Assembly: GCA_020723085.1 (NCBI GenBank)
Contig: DYJN01000042.1
Location: 1-34,059, forward strand
Length of the DNA: 34,059 bases
Direction: 5' to 3'
Origin: Arcobacter sp.
GTDB taxonomy: Bacteria; Acidobacteriota; Terriglobia; Bryobacterales; Bryobacteraceae
The position numbers and the translations under genes were made by a program. How positions within the stretch are numbered: the stretch's first letter is position 1; each line of letters opens with the position of its first letter. Below are positions 1 to 6,232 of this stretch, one piece after another. The notes beneath the pieces were generated by a model. It had not been told where the DNA came from and did no database searches. It saw nothing but the letters and a program-made list of their open reading frames with translations.

Positions 1-1
1 C

Positions 2-298
2 GGCTGGCGGCAGGCGGCCGTCTCCCCGATGCTCGGAAAGCTGTGGCAGGAGTCCGAACTGCGCGAGGGTCCGCAGCAGGCGGCGGCGCATCCGGAGCTG
101 CTGCGCCGCTACCGGATGGAGGAAGGCGCGCTGGCGCGGCTGGTCTCGCCGCGCGGCGCTCGGCCCGTGCGCGTGCGGGCGGCGGAAGCGCGGCCGGACG
201 TGATCGCCGTCTGCGGCGGACCGGCGCTGACTCAGGCTTGCGAAGTCCGTCCCGATGGCGCCTGGACGCTCGGCGAGGCCAAGGTGGTGAAGTCATGA
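2..298 (+). CDS. C-terminal fragment of a molybdopterin oxidoreductase-like subunit (partial at window edge)
   Basis: The reading frame is open from base 2 and ends at a TGA, so only about 98 C-terminal residues are present. The segment with S-P-M-L-G-K-L-W-Q-E-S followed by A-A-H-P-E resembles the C-terminal molybdopterin-dinucleotide-binding domain of PsrA/PhsA/TtrA-like enzymes. In that family a 'SPL..KLYQES' stretch precedes residues lining the cofactor pocket. The stop overlaps the start of the next gene as ATGA, which implies translational coupling. The next gene is a ferredoxin-type subunit, the normal partner of such a catalytic chain. Substrate cannot be told from this fragment. It may also be a cofactor-free ActB-like homologue; the pair looks like a split version of ActB, which is encoded further along this window. 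Confidence 0.6.
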   Translation, partial: GWRQAAVSPMLGKLWQESELREGPQQAAAHPELLRRYRMEEGALARLVSPRGARPVRVRAAEARPDVIAVCGGPALTQACEVRPDGAWTLGEAKVVKS

Positions 299-945
299 GG
301 AAACCCGGCGCACAGACGAAGACCGCGCGTTACGCGATGCTCATCGATCTGGACCGCTGCAACGGCTGCGGCGCCTGCATGGTGGCCTGCGCGGTGGAGA
401 ACAATGTCCCGCCTCCGCAGCCTTCGGCCACGCCGCGCACCGGGCTGAACTGGCTGCGCGTGTTCCGCCTGAAAACGGACGGGCGCGACGCCTTCATCCC
501 GGTGATGTGCATGCAGTGCGGGGACGAGGCGCCGTGCCAGAGCGTCTGTCCCCAGAAGGCGGTGGAGATCGATCCGGCGACGGGCATCGTAGGCCAGATT
601 GCCGAGCGCTGCCTCGGGTGCCGCTACTGCATGGCCGCCTGCCCCTATCAGGCGCGCGTCTTCAACTGGCGGGATCCGCAATGGCCGGCGGGCATGGAGC
701 AGGCGCTCAACCCGCGCATGAGCGCGCGGCAGCGCGGCACGGTGGAGAAGTGCAACTTCTGTCACGGGCGCTGGCAGGCGGCGCTCGAAAAAGCCGCTAG
801 TGACGGCGAGGAAGGGCCCGTGCGCTACACGCCTGCCTGCGTCGAGGCGCGCCCGCGCGCTCGTGAATCTGCACGCGCTCCCGGAGCGACAGCGTGGCCA
901 GCCGCGATCCCTGCTGGTGGCACCGCGAACACTGATGATCCGTGA
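295..945 (+). CDS. Four-cluster [4Fe-4S] ferredoxin subunit, C-terminus lost at a junction
   Basis: This is an electron-transfer subunit of the DmsB/PsrB/TtrB/NrfC type, which carries electrons between a molybdopterin subunit and a membrane quinone-reactive subunit. Cysteines are at 22/25/28/32, 72/75/81/85, 106/109/112/116 and 153/156/182. The expected sixteenth ligand (C-V-E-A-C-P in the family) is Arg186. From there the protein continues as Arg/Ala-rich sequence antisense to a sensor kinase gene until a stop at 943. Native homology therefore ends near residue 185, and the last 31 residues are a read-through tail. The ATG overlaps the upstream stop (ATGA). No signal peptide is visible, as expected if it is exported with a Tat-targeted partner. 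An NrfD-like membrane gene would normally follow and is absent. The fold call is firm; whether the gene is functional is doubtful. Confidence 0.75.
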   Translation: MRKPGAQTKTARYAMLIDLDRCNGCGACMVACAVENNVPPPQPSATPRTGLNWLRVFRLKTDGRDAFIPVMCMQCGDEAPCQSVCPQKAVEIDPATGIVGQIAERCLGCRYCMAACPYQARVFNWRDPQWPAGMEQALNPRMSARQRGTVEKCNFCHGRWQAALEKAASDGEEGPVRYTPACVEARPRARESARAPGATAWPAAIPAGGTANTDDP

Positions 946-1258
946 GCGACAGCCGCTGTCCGATGTCGGCAAGATGCGTGGAAAACGTCACCTCGCCCTG
1001 CCCGTTGAACAGCCTCAGCCGGTCGATGCCCTGCTTCTCGGCGATGGTCTGCATCGTCTGATAGACGTCGTCGCGGAGGTCGGCCAGCATGGCGTGCCAG
1101 GTGGCCGACGTGATGCTGCCCGAGAGTTGGTCCGCGCCAGCGACGACGACGTCGAGCATGTGCCGCTCCTCGGCGCGGTAGATGGTGTAGCCGGAGACGA
1201 CTGCGATCAGGGCCACTACCGCGGCCACCGCGAGCATGAGTTTGGTGACCAGGCGCAT
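797..1258 (-). CDS. Truncated sensor histidine kinase N-terminus with CxxCH motif (broken gene)
   Basis: Residues 6-27 form a membrane segment, followed by an extracytoplasmic sensor region. That region has a phrase of the type 'KQGI.R.R.FN..G.V.FST' and a C-S-R-C-H motif (Cys110, Cys113, His114), a possible heme c attachment site. This layout matches the input domain of a known class of membrane sensor kinases in which a CxxCH lies in the periplasmic part; those proteins then continue into HAMP, HisKA and HATPase domains. Here recognisable sequence stops near residue 134 (I-H-E). About 19 residues antisense to the ferredoxin gene follow, then a stop. No kinase domain remains, so it cannot signal as it stands. 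A perfect TATAAT lies 20 bases upstream of the start. It is either a pseudogene remnant or the product of a mis-join. Confidence 0.6.
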   Translation of the reverse strand: MRLVTKLMLAVAAVVALIAVVSGYTIYRAEERHMLDVVVAGADQLSGSITSATWHAMLADLRDDVYQTMQTIAEKQGIDRLRLFNGQGEVTFSTHLADIGQRLSLTDHQCSRCHQQGSRLATLSLRERVQIHERAGAPRRRQACSARALPRRH

Positions 1259-1277
1259 ATCGGACGTCTATATCCGA

Positions 1278-1306
1278 ATTATAAGAGGCAGCGCGCCGGA
1301 AGCCAG
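1278..1306 (-). promoter_or_regulatory. Putative sigma70 promoter of the truncated sensor kinase
   Basis: Read on the minus strand, a CTGGCT -35-like element (3 of 6 matches) is followed by a 17-base spacer and a perfect TATAAT -10. The -10 ends 19 bases before the kinase start codon, so the leader would be very short. The -35 lies within the gap just after the glgC stop. Confidence 0.4.
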
Positions 1307-1311
1307 CCATG

Positions 1312-2541
1312 TCAGGAGTCAGATTCCCGTACGGAACTGACCACCGTAACGCCGCCCGGCGACACGTGGCAGCCTGCGGCGCGGTCGCGCTCCGGATCCT
1401 CGCCGATGACGGAACCCTCGGGGACCTGCACGCCGGCATCGATGATCGCCCGCCGGATGCGCGAATAGCGGCCTACGTTGACGCCGTGCAGAAGGATCGA
1501 GTCTTCCACGTCGCAATACGAGTTCACGCGAACGCCCGGGCTCAGAATCGAGTGATGGACCCTGCCTCCGGAGACGATGACGCCGGGGGCGACGATGGAA
1601 TCGGTGGCCACGCCCATGCGCCGCCCGCCCTGCGAGAAGACGAACTTCGCCGGCGGCGCCTGCGGCATCCGGGTGCGGATCGGCCATTCCGTGTCGTACA
1701 GGTTGAACTCCGGCGTCACGCTGACCAGATCCATGTTGGCTTCGTAGTACGCGTCGATGGTGCCGACGTCCCTCCAGTAGCGCACGCACTTCCGGTTCAG
1801 ATCGCGGAAATCGTAGGCCACAACCCGGCGGGAACCGATGAGAGCCGGGAGCAGATCCTTGCCGAAGTCATGTTCAGAATGCGGATCCCCGGCATCGGCG
1901 CGCAAGGCTTCCAGCAGCACGTCCGTCCGGAACAGGTAGATCCCCATCGACGCGGAAATCATCGCGGGGTCGAACGCCGACCGCACGGGATGGCCGTGCT
2001 GCGGCTTTTCCTCGAACCCGCGCACCACGTATGTTGACGGATCGATGTCCAAGACGCCGAACCGCGGCGCCTCGCCCGGCCCCGCCCGGATGGTGGCGAT
2101 GGTGACATCCGCCCGTTGCGCCAGATGGCACTCCACCATCTCCCGGTAATCCATCTTGTAAATGTGGTCGGCGGCGAGAATGAGCACAAGGTCGGGCTTC
2201 TCGACGGTGATGCTCTCGATGTTCTGGTACACGGCGTCGGCCGTGCCCAGATACCAATCCGAGTGGATCCGCTTCATCGGAGGAATGACCTCGATGAATT
2301 CCCCCATTTCTCCAGAAAACAGATCCCATCCTTCGCGGATATGGCGGGTCAATTCCAGCGATTTGTACTGGGTGAGGCAGAAAATGCGGCGAATGCCTGA
2401 ATTGACGCAGTTCGACAGCGTGAAATCGATGATCCGGTAGTAGCTTCCGAAGGGCACGGCGGGTTTCGCCGTTCGGCGGGTGAGAGGAAACAGCCGTTCT
2501 CCCGCTCCACCAGCCAGGAGGATGGCGAGGAGGCCCTGCAT
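1312..2541 (-). CDS. glgC: Glucose-1-phosphate adenylyltransferase (ADP-glucose pyrophosphorylase)
   Basis: The enzyme makes ADP-glucose and pyrophosphate from ATP and glucose-1-phosphate, the committed step of bacterial glycogen synthesis in the cytosol. The nucleotide-binding loop L-A-G-G-A-G-E-R-L is at 9-17. The catalytic-metal Asp is in A-D-H-I-Y-K-M-D-Y (Asp125, equivalent to E. coli Asp142), and the sugar-phosphate Lys is in F-E-E-K-P (Lys179, equivalent to E. coli Lys195). W-Y-L-G-T-A-D-A-V-Y-Q-N and Y-W-R-D-V-G-T are also typical. The last 110 residues form the left-handed beta-helix. At 409 residues it is slightly shorter than E. coli GlgC because the N-terminal extension is reduced. 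I chose the ATG at 2541, with GGAA just upstream; an in-frame TTG three codons earlier has no better RBS. A secreted debranching-type hydrolase lies nearby, but other glycogen genes do not. Confidence 0.96.
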   Translation of the reverse strand: MQGLLAILLAGGAGERLFPLTRRTAKPAVPFGSYYRIIDFTLSNCVNSGIRRIFCLTQYKSLELTRHIREGWDLFSGEMGEFIEVIPPMKRIHSDWYLGTADAVYQNIESITVEKPDLVLILAADHIYKMDYREMVECHLAQRADVTIATIRAGPGEAPRFGVLDIDPSTYVVRGFEEKPQHGHPVRSAFDPAMISASMGIYLFRTDVLLEALRADAGDPHSEHDFGKDLLPALIGSRRVVAYDFRDLNRKCVRYWRDVGTIDAYYEANMDLVSVTPEFNLYDTEWPIRTRMPQAPPAKFVFSQGGRRMGVATDSIVAPGVIVSGGRVHHSILSPGVRVNSYCDVEDSILLHGVNVGRYSRIRRAIIDAGVQVPEGSVIGEDPERDRAAGCHVSPGGVTVVSSVRESDS

Positions 2542-2680
2542 CACTTCCAAGAATACCCGCTTTGCCGCGCTCTTCTGGAGGGCGCCGGCAGGGCGGCTCC
2601 GGCTCTCGAGGCAGGGGAGCCGTCTTCGGCACCTTTACCGGCTGCTGCGTATCGCGGCGCGCGCCGCCGCGCCCACCGCC

Positions 2681-3037
2681 CTATTCTTCCACTTCAAACC
2701 GGACCGGCTGCTCGATCAGCTTGGGTTCCTTGCCGCGGGTCAGGATCATCAGGCGATACCGGATGCCCGGCTTCGCCCCTTTGGGTATCACGCTCTTCAG
2801 CGTGGTGGCGCCCTGCTCCCGGATCACCATCTCAATGTCGTTCTTGCCGTCGGTGAGGTACAACTTGGCCACGTATTGCTTGTCCAGGTTCTCGCCCGTC
2901 ACGACAATCTCCGTGCCGATCTTCCCGCTCAACGGCTCCACCGTCGTGCATCGCGGGATCGGCTCCTGGGCCGTGGCAGGAGGAGCGGCGAGAATTCCCA
3001 CCAGCAGCGCCGCCAGCAACATGAGAGACAACCGCAT
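2681..3037 (-). CDS. Small secreted IPT/TIG-domain protein
   Basis: This 118-residue protein has a clear signal peptide: two basic residues are near the start, then a hydrophobic core, then A-P-P-A-T-A-Q with likely cleavage after T-A. The rest is a single Ig-like IPT/TIG domain. It starts with V-E-P-L-S-G-K-I-G-T-E-I-V-V-T-G-E-N-L, the diagnostic 'P..G..G..V.I.G.N' pattern, and ends in beta strands. Such domains mediate protein-protein or surface contacts; no catalytic residues are visible. The start is fixed by a strong AGGAGG at 3046-3051, eight bases before the ATG, and a promoter-like sequence lies 78 bases upstream. It looks monocistronic. Its partner is unknown. Confidence 0.8.
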   Translation of the reverse strand: MRLSLMLLAALLVGILAAPPATAQEPIPRCTTVEPLSGKIGTEIVVTGENLDKQYVAKLYLTDGKNDIEMVIREQGATTLKSVIPKGAKPGIRYRLMILTRGKEPKLIEQPVRFEVEE

Positions 3038-3114
3038 CTGAAAATCCTCCTACTTCGATCCTAGGCTCCACCGCTGCCGGATGCAAGAGGGAAGAGTCAG
3101 GATTTCGAGGAAGA

Positions 3115-3143
3115 ATTCTACATCTTTTCCGCGGGCAGGCCAA
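3115..3143 (-). promoter_or_regulatory. Putative sigma70 promoter of the IPT/TIG gene
   Basis: On the minus strand TTGGCC (-35), a 17-base spacer and TAGAAT (-10) give a well-spaced promoter. Its predicted transcript would have a leader of about 70 bases ending in the AGGAGG site of the secreted IPT/TIG protein. Confidence 0.45.
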
Positions 3144-3216
3144 TCCCCCGCAACCGCATGTTTATGCACAATGGAATCAGGGTGTTGAGCGGCGCAAAGG
3201 CGTCCGCAGGACGGGC

Positions 3217-3951
3217 TTAGCGCTCGTTGTCCGGCAGGTGCAGCCCCTTGTGAATGGCGTAGAGCGCCAATTCGAGGCGGTCTGAAACCCCGAGCTTGTC
3301 GAAGATGTTGTGGAGATGGTTTTTCACCGTCTGTTCGCTGATGAACATCTTTTCCGCCATCTCCTTGTTCTTATAGCCCTGCGCCACGAGAGCCACAATC
3401 TCCCGCTCGCGTGCGCTCAGCGGGGAGCGTTCCCGCACCCTGCCAGCCTGCGCCGGCGACGGCTCCGCCGATGGCGAGGCAAACTGCCGCATCACGGCAG
3501 CCGTCGTCTGGGAGTCCAGCCAGATCTCGCCCGACTGCACCTTGCGGATGCTTTTTACGATCAGTTCGGAAGCCGTCTGCTTCAACACAATGCCCCGCGC
3601 GCCAAGCTTCATCGCCTGGACAAACTCGTTCTTGTCTTCGCTGGCGGTCAGGATGATGACCTTCGCCGGGCAGTTCTTCTGCTGCAGCGTCTGCAGCGTC
3701 GTGATGCCGTCCAGGTTGGGCATGCGGAGATCCAGCAGAATGATGTCGGGCTGGTGTTCCGTCACCTGGTCCAGCACTTCCCGCCCGTCCGAGGCTACCG
3801 CCACCACTTCGATGTCGTCTTCCAGGCTGAGCAGCTTCTTCAATCCGTCGCGAACAATCGGGTGATCGTCGGCGATCATCACCCGGATCTTCCCGCCAGC
3901 GGAGGGACTCGCAGCCTGCTCCTGCATTTCCGGTTTCTCAGTCGGGCCCAT
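3217..3951 (-). CDS. NarL/FixJ-family response regulator
   Basis: The 244-residue protein has a receiver domain (about 22-138) and a LuxR-type HTH (about 173-238). The acidic pocket is Asp28/Asp29, the phospho-acceptor is Asp74 in L-L-D-L-R-M-P, and the switch residues are Thr103 and Lys124. The output domain carries the canonical L-S-A-R-E-R-E-I-V-A-L-V-A-Q-G start and E-Q-T-V-K-N-H-L recognition helix. It should be a phosphorylation-controlled transcription factor. No kinase is adjacent, so it behaves as an orphan. I chose the ATG at 3951, which has GGAG five bases upstream; an in-frame GTG at 3966 with GAGGAA almost abutting it is the alternative and adds five residues. A promoter and a repeated AGTACTAA element lie just upstream. 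Confidence 0.93.
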   Translation of the reverse strand: MGPTEKPEMQEQAASPSAGGKIRVMIADDHPIVRDGLKKLLSLEDDIEVVAVASDGREVLDQVTEHQPDIILLDLRMPNLDGITTLQTLQQKNCPAKVIILTASEDKNEFVQAMKLGARGIVLKQTASELIVKSIRKVQSGEIWLDSQTTAAVMRQFASPSAEPSPAQAGRVRERSPLSAREREIVALVAQGYKNKEMAEKMFISEQTVKNHLHNIFDKLGVSDRLELALYAIHKGLHLPDNER

Positions 3952-3980
3952 GGTATCTCCGGCCACGCTTCCTCATCCCA

Positions 3981-4009
3981 ATTCTAGAAAGACCCAGTAC
4001 TAAAGTAAA
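3981..4009 (-). promoter_or_regulatory. Putative sigma70 promoter of the NarL/FixJ regulator
   Basis: On the minus strand TTTACT (4 of 6 to the -35 consensus), a 17-base spacer and TAGAAT (5 of 6 to the -10) lie 29 bases before the chosen ATG. The spacer includes one copy of the AGTACTAA repeat, which places that repeat where a regulator could block or assist polymerase. Confidence 0.5.
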
Positions 4010-4073
4010 CTACGCAGTCGCCCCAGGTTTTTTGCCGCCGATGCCTGATTCCGGCCTCGGGCGAAAGTACTAA
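3996..4073. repeat. Two AGTACTAA copies upstream of the response regulator
   Basis: AGTACTAA occurs at 3996-4003 and again at 4066-4073, exactly 70 bases apart in the same orientation. Each contains the palindrome AGTACT. The proximal copy is in the spacer of the proposed regulator promoter. The distal copy is close to the end of the upstream hydrolase gene. They could be operator half-sites for autoregulation, but two 8-mers in AT-richer intergenic DNA are also possible by chance. Confidence 0.35.
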
Positions 4074-4086
4074 GGCGGCCCCCCGA

Positions 4087-6186
4087 TCAGGGACGCATGC
4101 CCGGTGACAACCGGCGTGGCGGCAGCGGGTCGAAGCAGGACCCCGGCTGCACATGCACGCCGAGCTTGCCGCTGCGCAGCTGCACGTCCACGCGGTTTGG
4201 CCGGCCAGGGTGGAATTCCGCGTCCAGCAACGCGTCTCCCACTCGATACCCGCGCAGCATCAGCGGCGCGCTGCCGCAGTGAAGCTGAGGCGCCACCTCG
4301 AGCCGCCCGGCCATCGCATCCGGGGCCAAGCCGAGCACGCCGGCAAATAGGGGGTGGATCAGCGCGATGGAGCTGAAAAGTTGATGCGGCACGGCGCGCG
4401 GCCCCGGCGCCAGCCGGTCTCCGCTGAAGTATTCGGCCAGGAAGCCGGCCCCGGCGAGTCCTGTAGCTTGCCGAAGACCGTCCAGAGCCGCCAGCGCGGC
4501 CGGCGCCTGCCCGTGCCGGAGCAGCGCCAGCAGCACTTGCGAGGTGACAAAGGGCCAGACGCTGCCGTCGTTATAGCCGAGCGGGTTGTAGTAAGGGCTG
4601 TCGGTGGCGAACAGGCGCGCGCCCCACGGGGTCATCAGCTTCGGCGACGCCATGGCTGCGGCCGCGCGGCGGGCCAGACCGGCGCGGATGCCGCCCTCGG
4701 AAACCAGCATGGCCTGCCAGGCGGAGTTGGCCTCGTAGCGGGTTCCGTCTCTCAGTTCCGCAAAGGCGAAGACGCCCGGACCCGGAACAAACCATCGTTC
4801 CGCGGCTGCGCGCGCCTCGGCGAGCATCTTCCCGGCCTCCAGCGCCTCGGTTTCCGCGCCTTTCCACCGCGCCAGGCGCGCCCATCCGCGCAGCCCGGCG
4901 AGCCACACGCCCTGGAGATAGACATCGCGGGCGACCTTGCCGCTGAGCGCGCCGGTTTCCACCGCTGCCGCCCCGCCTTTCAGGTTGGACAGCAGGCCGT
5001 CCCCGTCGCGCATAGTGAGCGTGTAGCGCCAGGCGCGCTCGAGTTGCGGCCAGTGCTGCTCGAGCCATTGCCGGTCGCCCGTCTGCCGCAGAAACAGCTC
5101 CGCCGTATGCAGAAACAGCGGCGTCGTATCGGCGTGATAGTAACCATAGGGGTAGCTGGGCCAATCGAGAAGGGCGGCTGACTGCGTCCACTCGTGCATG
5201 ATCTTGCCGTCGGCGCGCTGCCGCTCGAGCAGGAAGTCGAGCGCCGCCCGCGCGCCCTCGAAATCGCCGTAATCGAGCATCGCCCAGACGCTCATCATCG
5301 TGTCGCCGCCGAAATGCCAGCCGAAGCCGGGGCGCTGGCTGGCGCCGGAGGGCGCCCACCCGGCCACCAGCCCGCAGCCAACGCCTTCATTGCAGGCCCA
5401 TCCGCGCTCGATCGCCGCGCGCGCCCAATCGTAGGCCTCGGAGAACGGCGCCCAGGCGAGCTCCGCCGTCCGCCCGAAGAAGGCGCGGAAGCGGGCTTCC
5501 GCATCGAGCAGAATCCGCTCCGGCGCCTGGACCGCCTCGTCATAGTCCTTGCGCGAAGCCGCGAACAGAATGGGCACGGCGCCCGATCCTTCCAGGTCGA
5601 ATTCGACCGACACGGTGCGTTCAGGAAGCTGGTGGCCGACCTGCTCGCTGACCCGGCGGAACGCCGGCGAGCCGATCACCGGACGGAAGCGGCGCTGCCC
5701 CTCGGTGAACGTCAGCACGCCGGACTTCGCGTCCCACGAGGTCGACGTTCCGCCGAACGACGCGGGCCACATCGGCTGCATTTCGGGAGTGAACGTGACG
5801 CGGAAGCGGAGCGGACGCGACGTTTCGACGTCCAGCAGCACCGCGGCGACCGGCTTGTCAGGCGATGCGGTCCAGGTCTGCCGGAGCGTGAACGCCGGGT
5901 GCGCGTGCACGAGCGTGGCGGCATGAGGGCGGATTTCCGCCGTTTCCACCAATTCGCTCAGCGGCAGCGGGTCAAGCGCCTGATCCACGTAGACCGAGAG
6001 ACGGAAGCCGCGCAGCAGTTTGATGGGAAAGACCCATGCTTCCAGGCTCCCGTCTTCGAAGCCGAGCAGCGCGGCGCGGCGGCCGTTGGCGGCGATGTAT
6101 TTGCCCGGCTGCGCGGGCTTCACAATGAGCGGCTGCGCGGTACAGGCGCAGGCGGCCAGCAGGAACAGGGCGTAACGAATTGGCAT
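4087..6186 (-). CDS. Secreted (alpha/alpha)6-barrel glycoside hydrolase, glycogen-debranching-like
   Basis: An export signal covers about residues 1-17 (either cleavage after A-C-T-A or a lipobox L-A-A-C; the short length favours the former). It is followed by a beta-rich N-terminal domain to about residue 240 and a helical toroid to about 620. Toroid motifs are F-G-W-H-F-G-G-D-T at 288-296, K-I-M-H-E-W at 328-333, Y-H-A-D-T-T-P-L-F near 350 and N-P-L-G-Y-N-D-G-S-V-W-P-F at 534-546. These are the acidic and aromatic landmarks shared by amylo-alpha-1,6-glucosidase-like and GH63/GH15-like enzymes. It probably trims an alpha-glucan or other oligosaccharide in the periplasm; the exact linkage is not known. 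I chose the ATG at 6186, with AAAGGA eight bases upstream, over the ATG at 6195. It is divergent from the efflux operon across only 46 bases. Confidence 0.75.
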   Translation of the reverse strand: MPIRYALFLLAACACTAQPLIVKPAQPGKYIAANGRRAALLGFEDGSLEAWVFPIKLLRGFRLSVYVDQALDPLPLSELVETAEIRPHAATLVHAHPAFTLRQTWTASPDKPVAAVLLDVETSRPLRFRVTFTPEMQPMWPASFGGTSTSWDAKSGVLTFTEGQRRFRPVIGSPAFRRVSEQVGHQLPERTVSVEFDLEGSGAVPILFAASRKDYDEAVQAPERILLDAEARFRAFFGRTAELAWAPFSEAYDWARAAIERGWACNEGVGCGLVAGWAPSGASQRPGFGWHFGGDTMMSVWAMLDYGDFEGARAALDFLLERQRADGKIMHEWTQSAALLDWPSYPYGYYHADTTPLFLHTAELFLRQTGDRQWLEQHWPQLERAWRYTLTMRDGDGLLSNLKGGAAAVETGALSGKVARDVYLQGVWLAGLRGWARLARWKGAETEALEAGKMLAEARAAAERWFVPGPGVFAFAELRDGTRYEANSAWQAMLVSEGGIRAGLARRAAAAMASPKLMTPWGARLFATDSPYYNPLGYNDGSVWPFVTSQVLLALLRHGQAPAALAALDGLRQATGLAGAGFLAEYFSGDRLAPGPRAVPHQLFSSIALIHPLFAGVLGLAPDAMAGRLEVAPQLHCGSAPLMLRGYRVGDALLDAEFHPGRPNRVDVQLRSGKLGVHVQPGSCFDPLPPRRLSPGMRP

Positions 6187-6232
6187 GGCAGGCATCCTTT
6201 ACTTGGTACAGTATTGCTTTTGGGACGTTGCC

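Noticed and set aside
849-945. C-terminal tail of the ferredoxin as a real domain
   Set aside because: The sequence is Arg/Ala/Pro-rich, matches no domain and is antisense to the sensor kinase, so it is read-through past a junction.
3190-3216. Short GTCC-TGC-GGAC stem after the NarL/FixJ regulator as a terminator
   Set aside because: The stem is only 4-5 bp with just three Ts after it, too weak to call.
6187-6232. Divergent promoters between the hydrolase and czcC
   Set aside because: The 46-base gap shows no pair of -35/-10 elements with proper spacing on either strand; promoters may lie inside the flanking genes.
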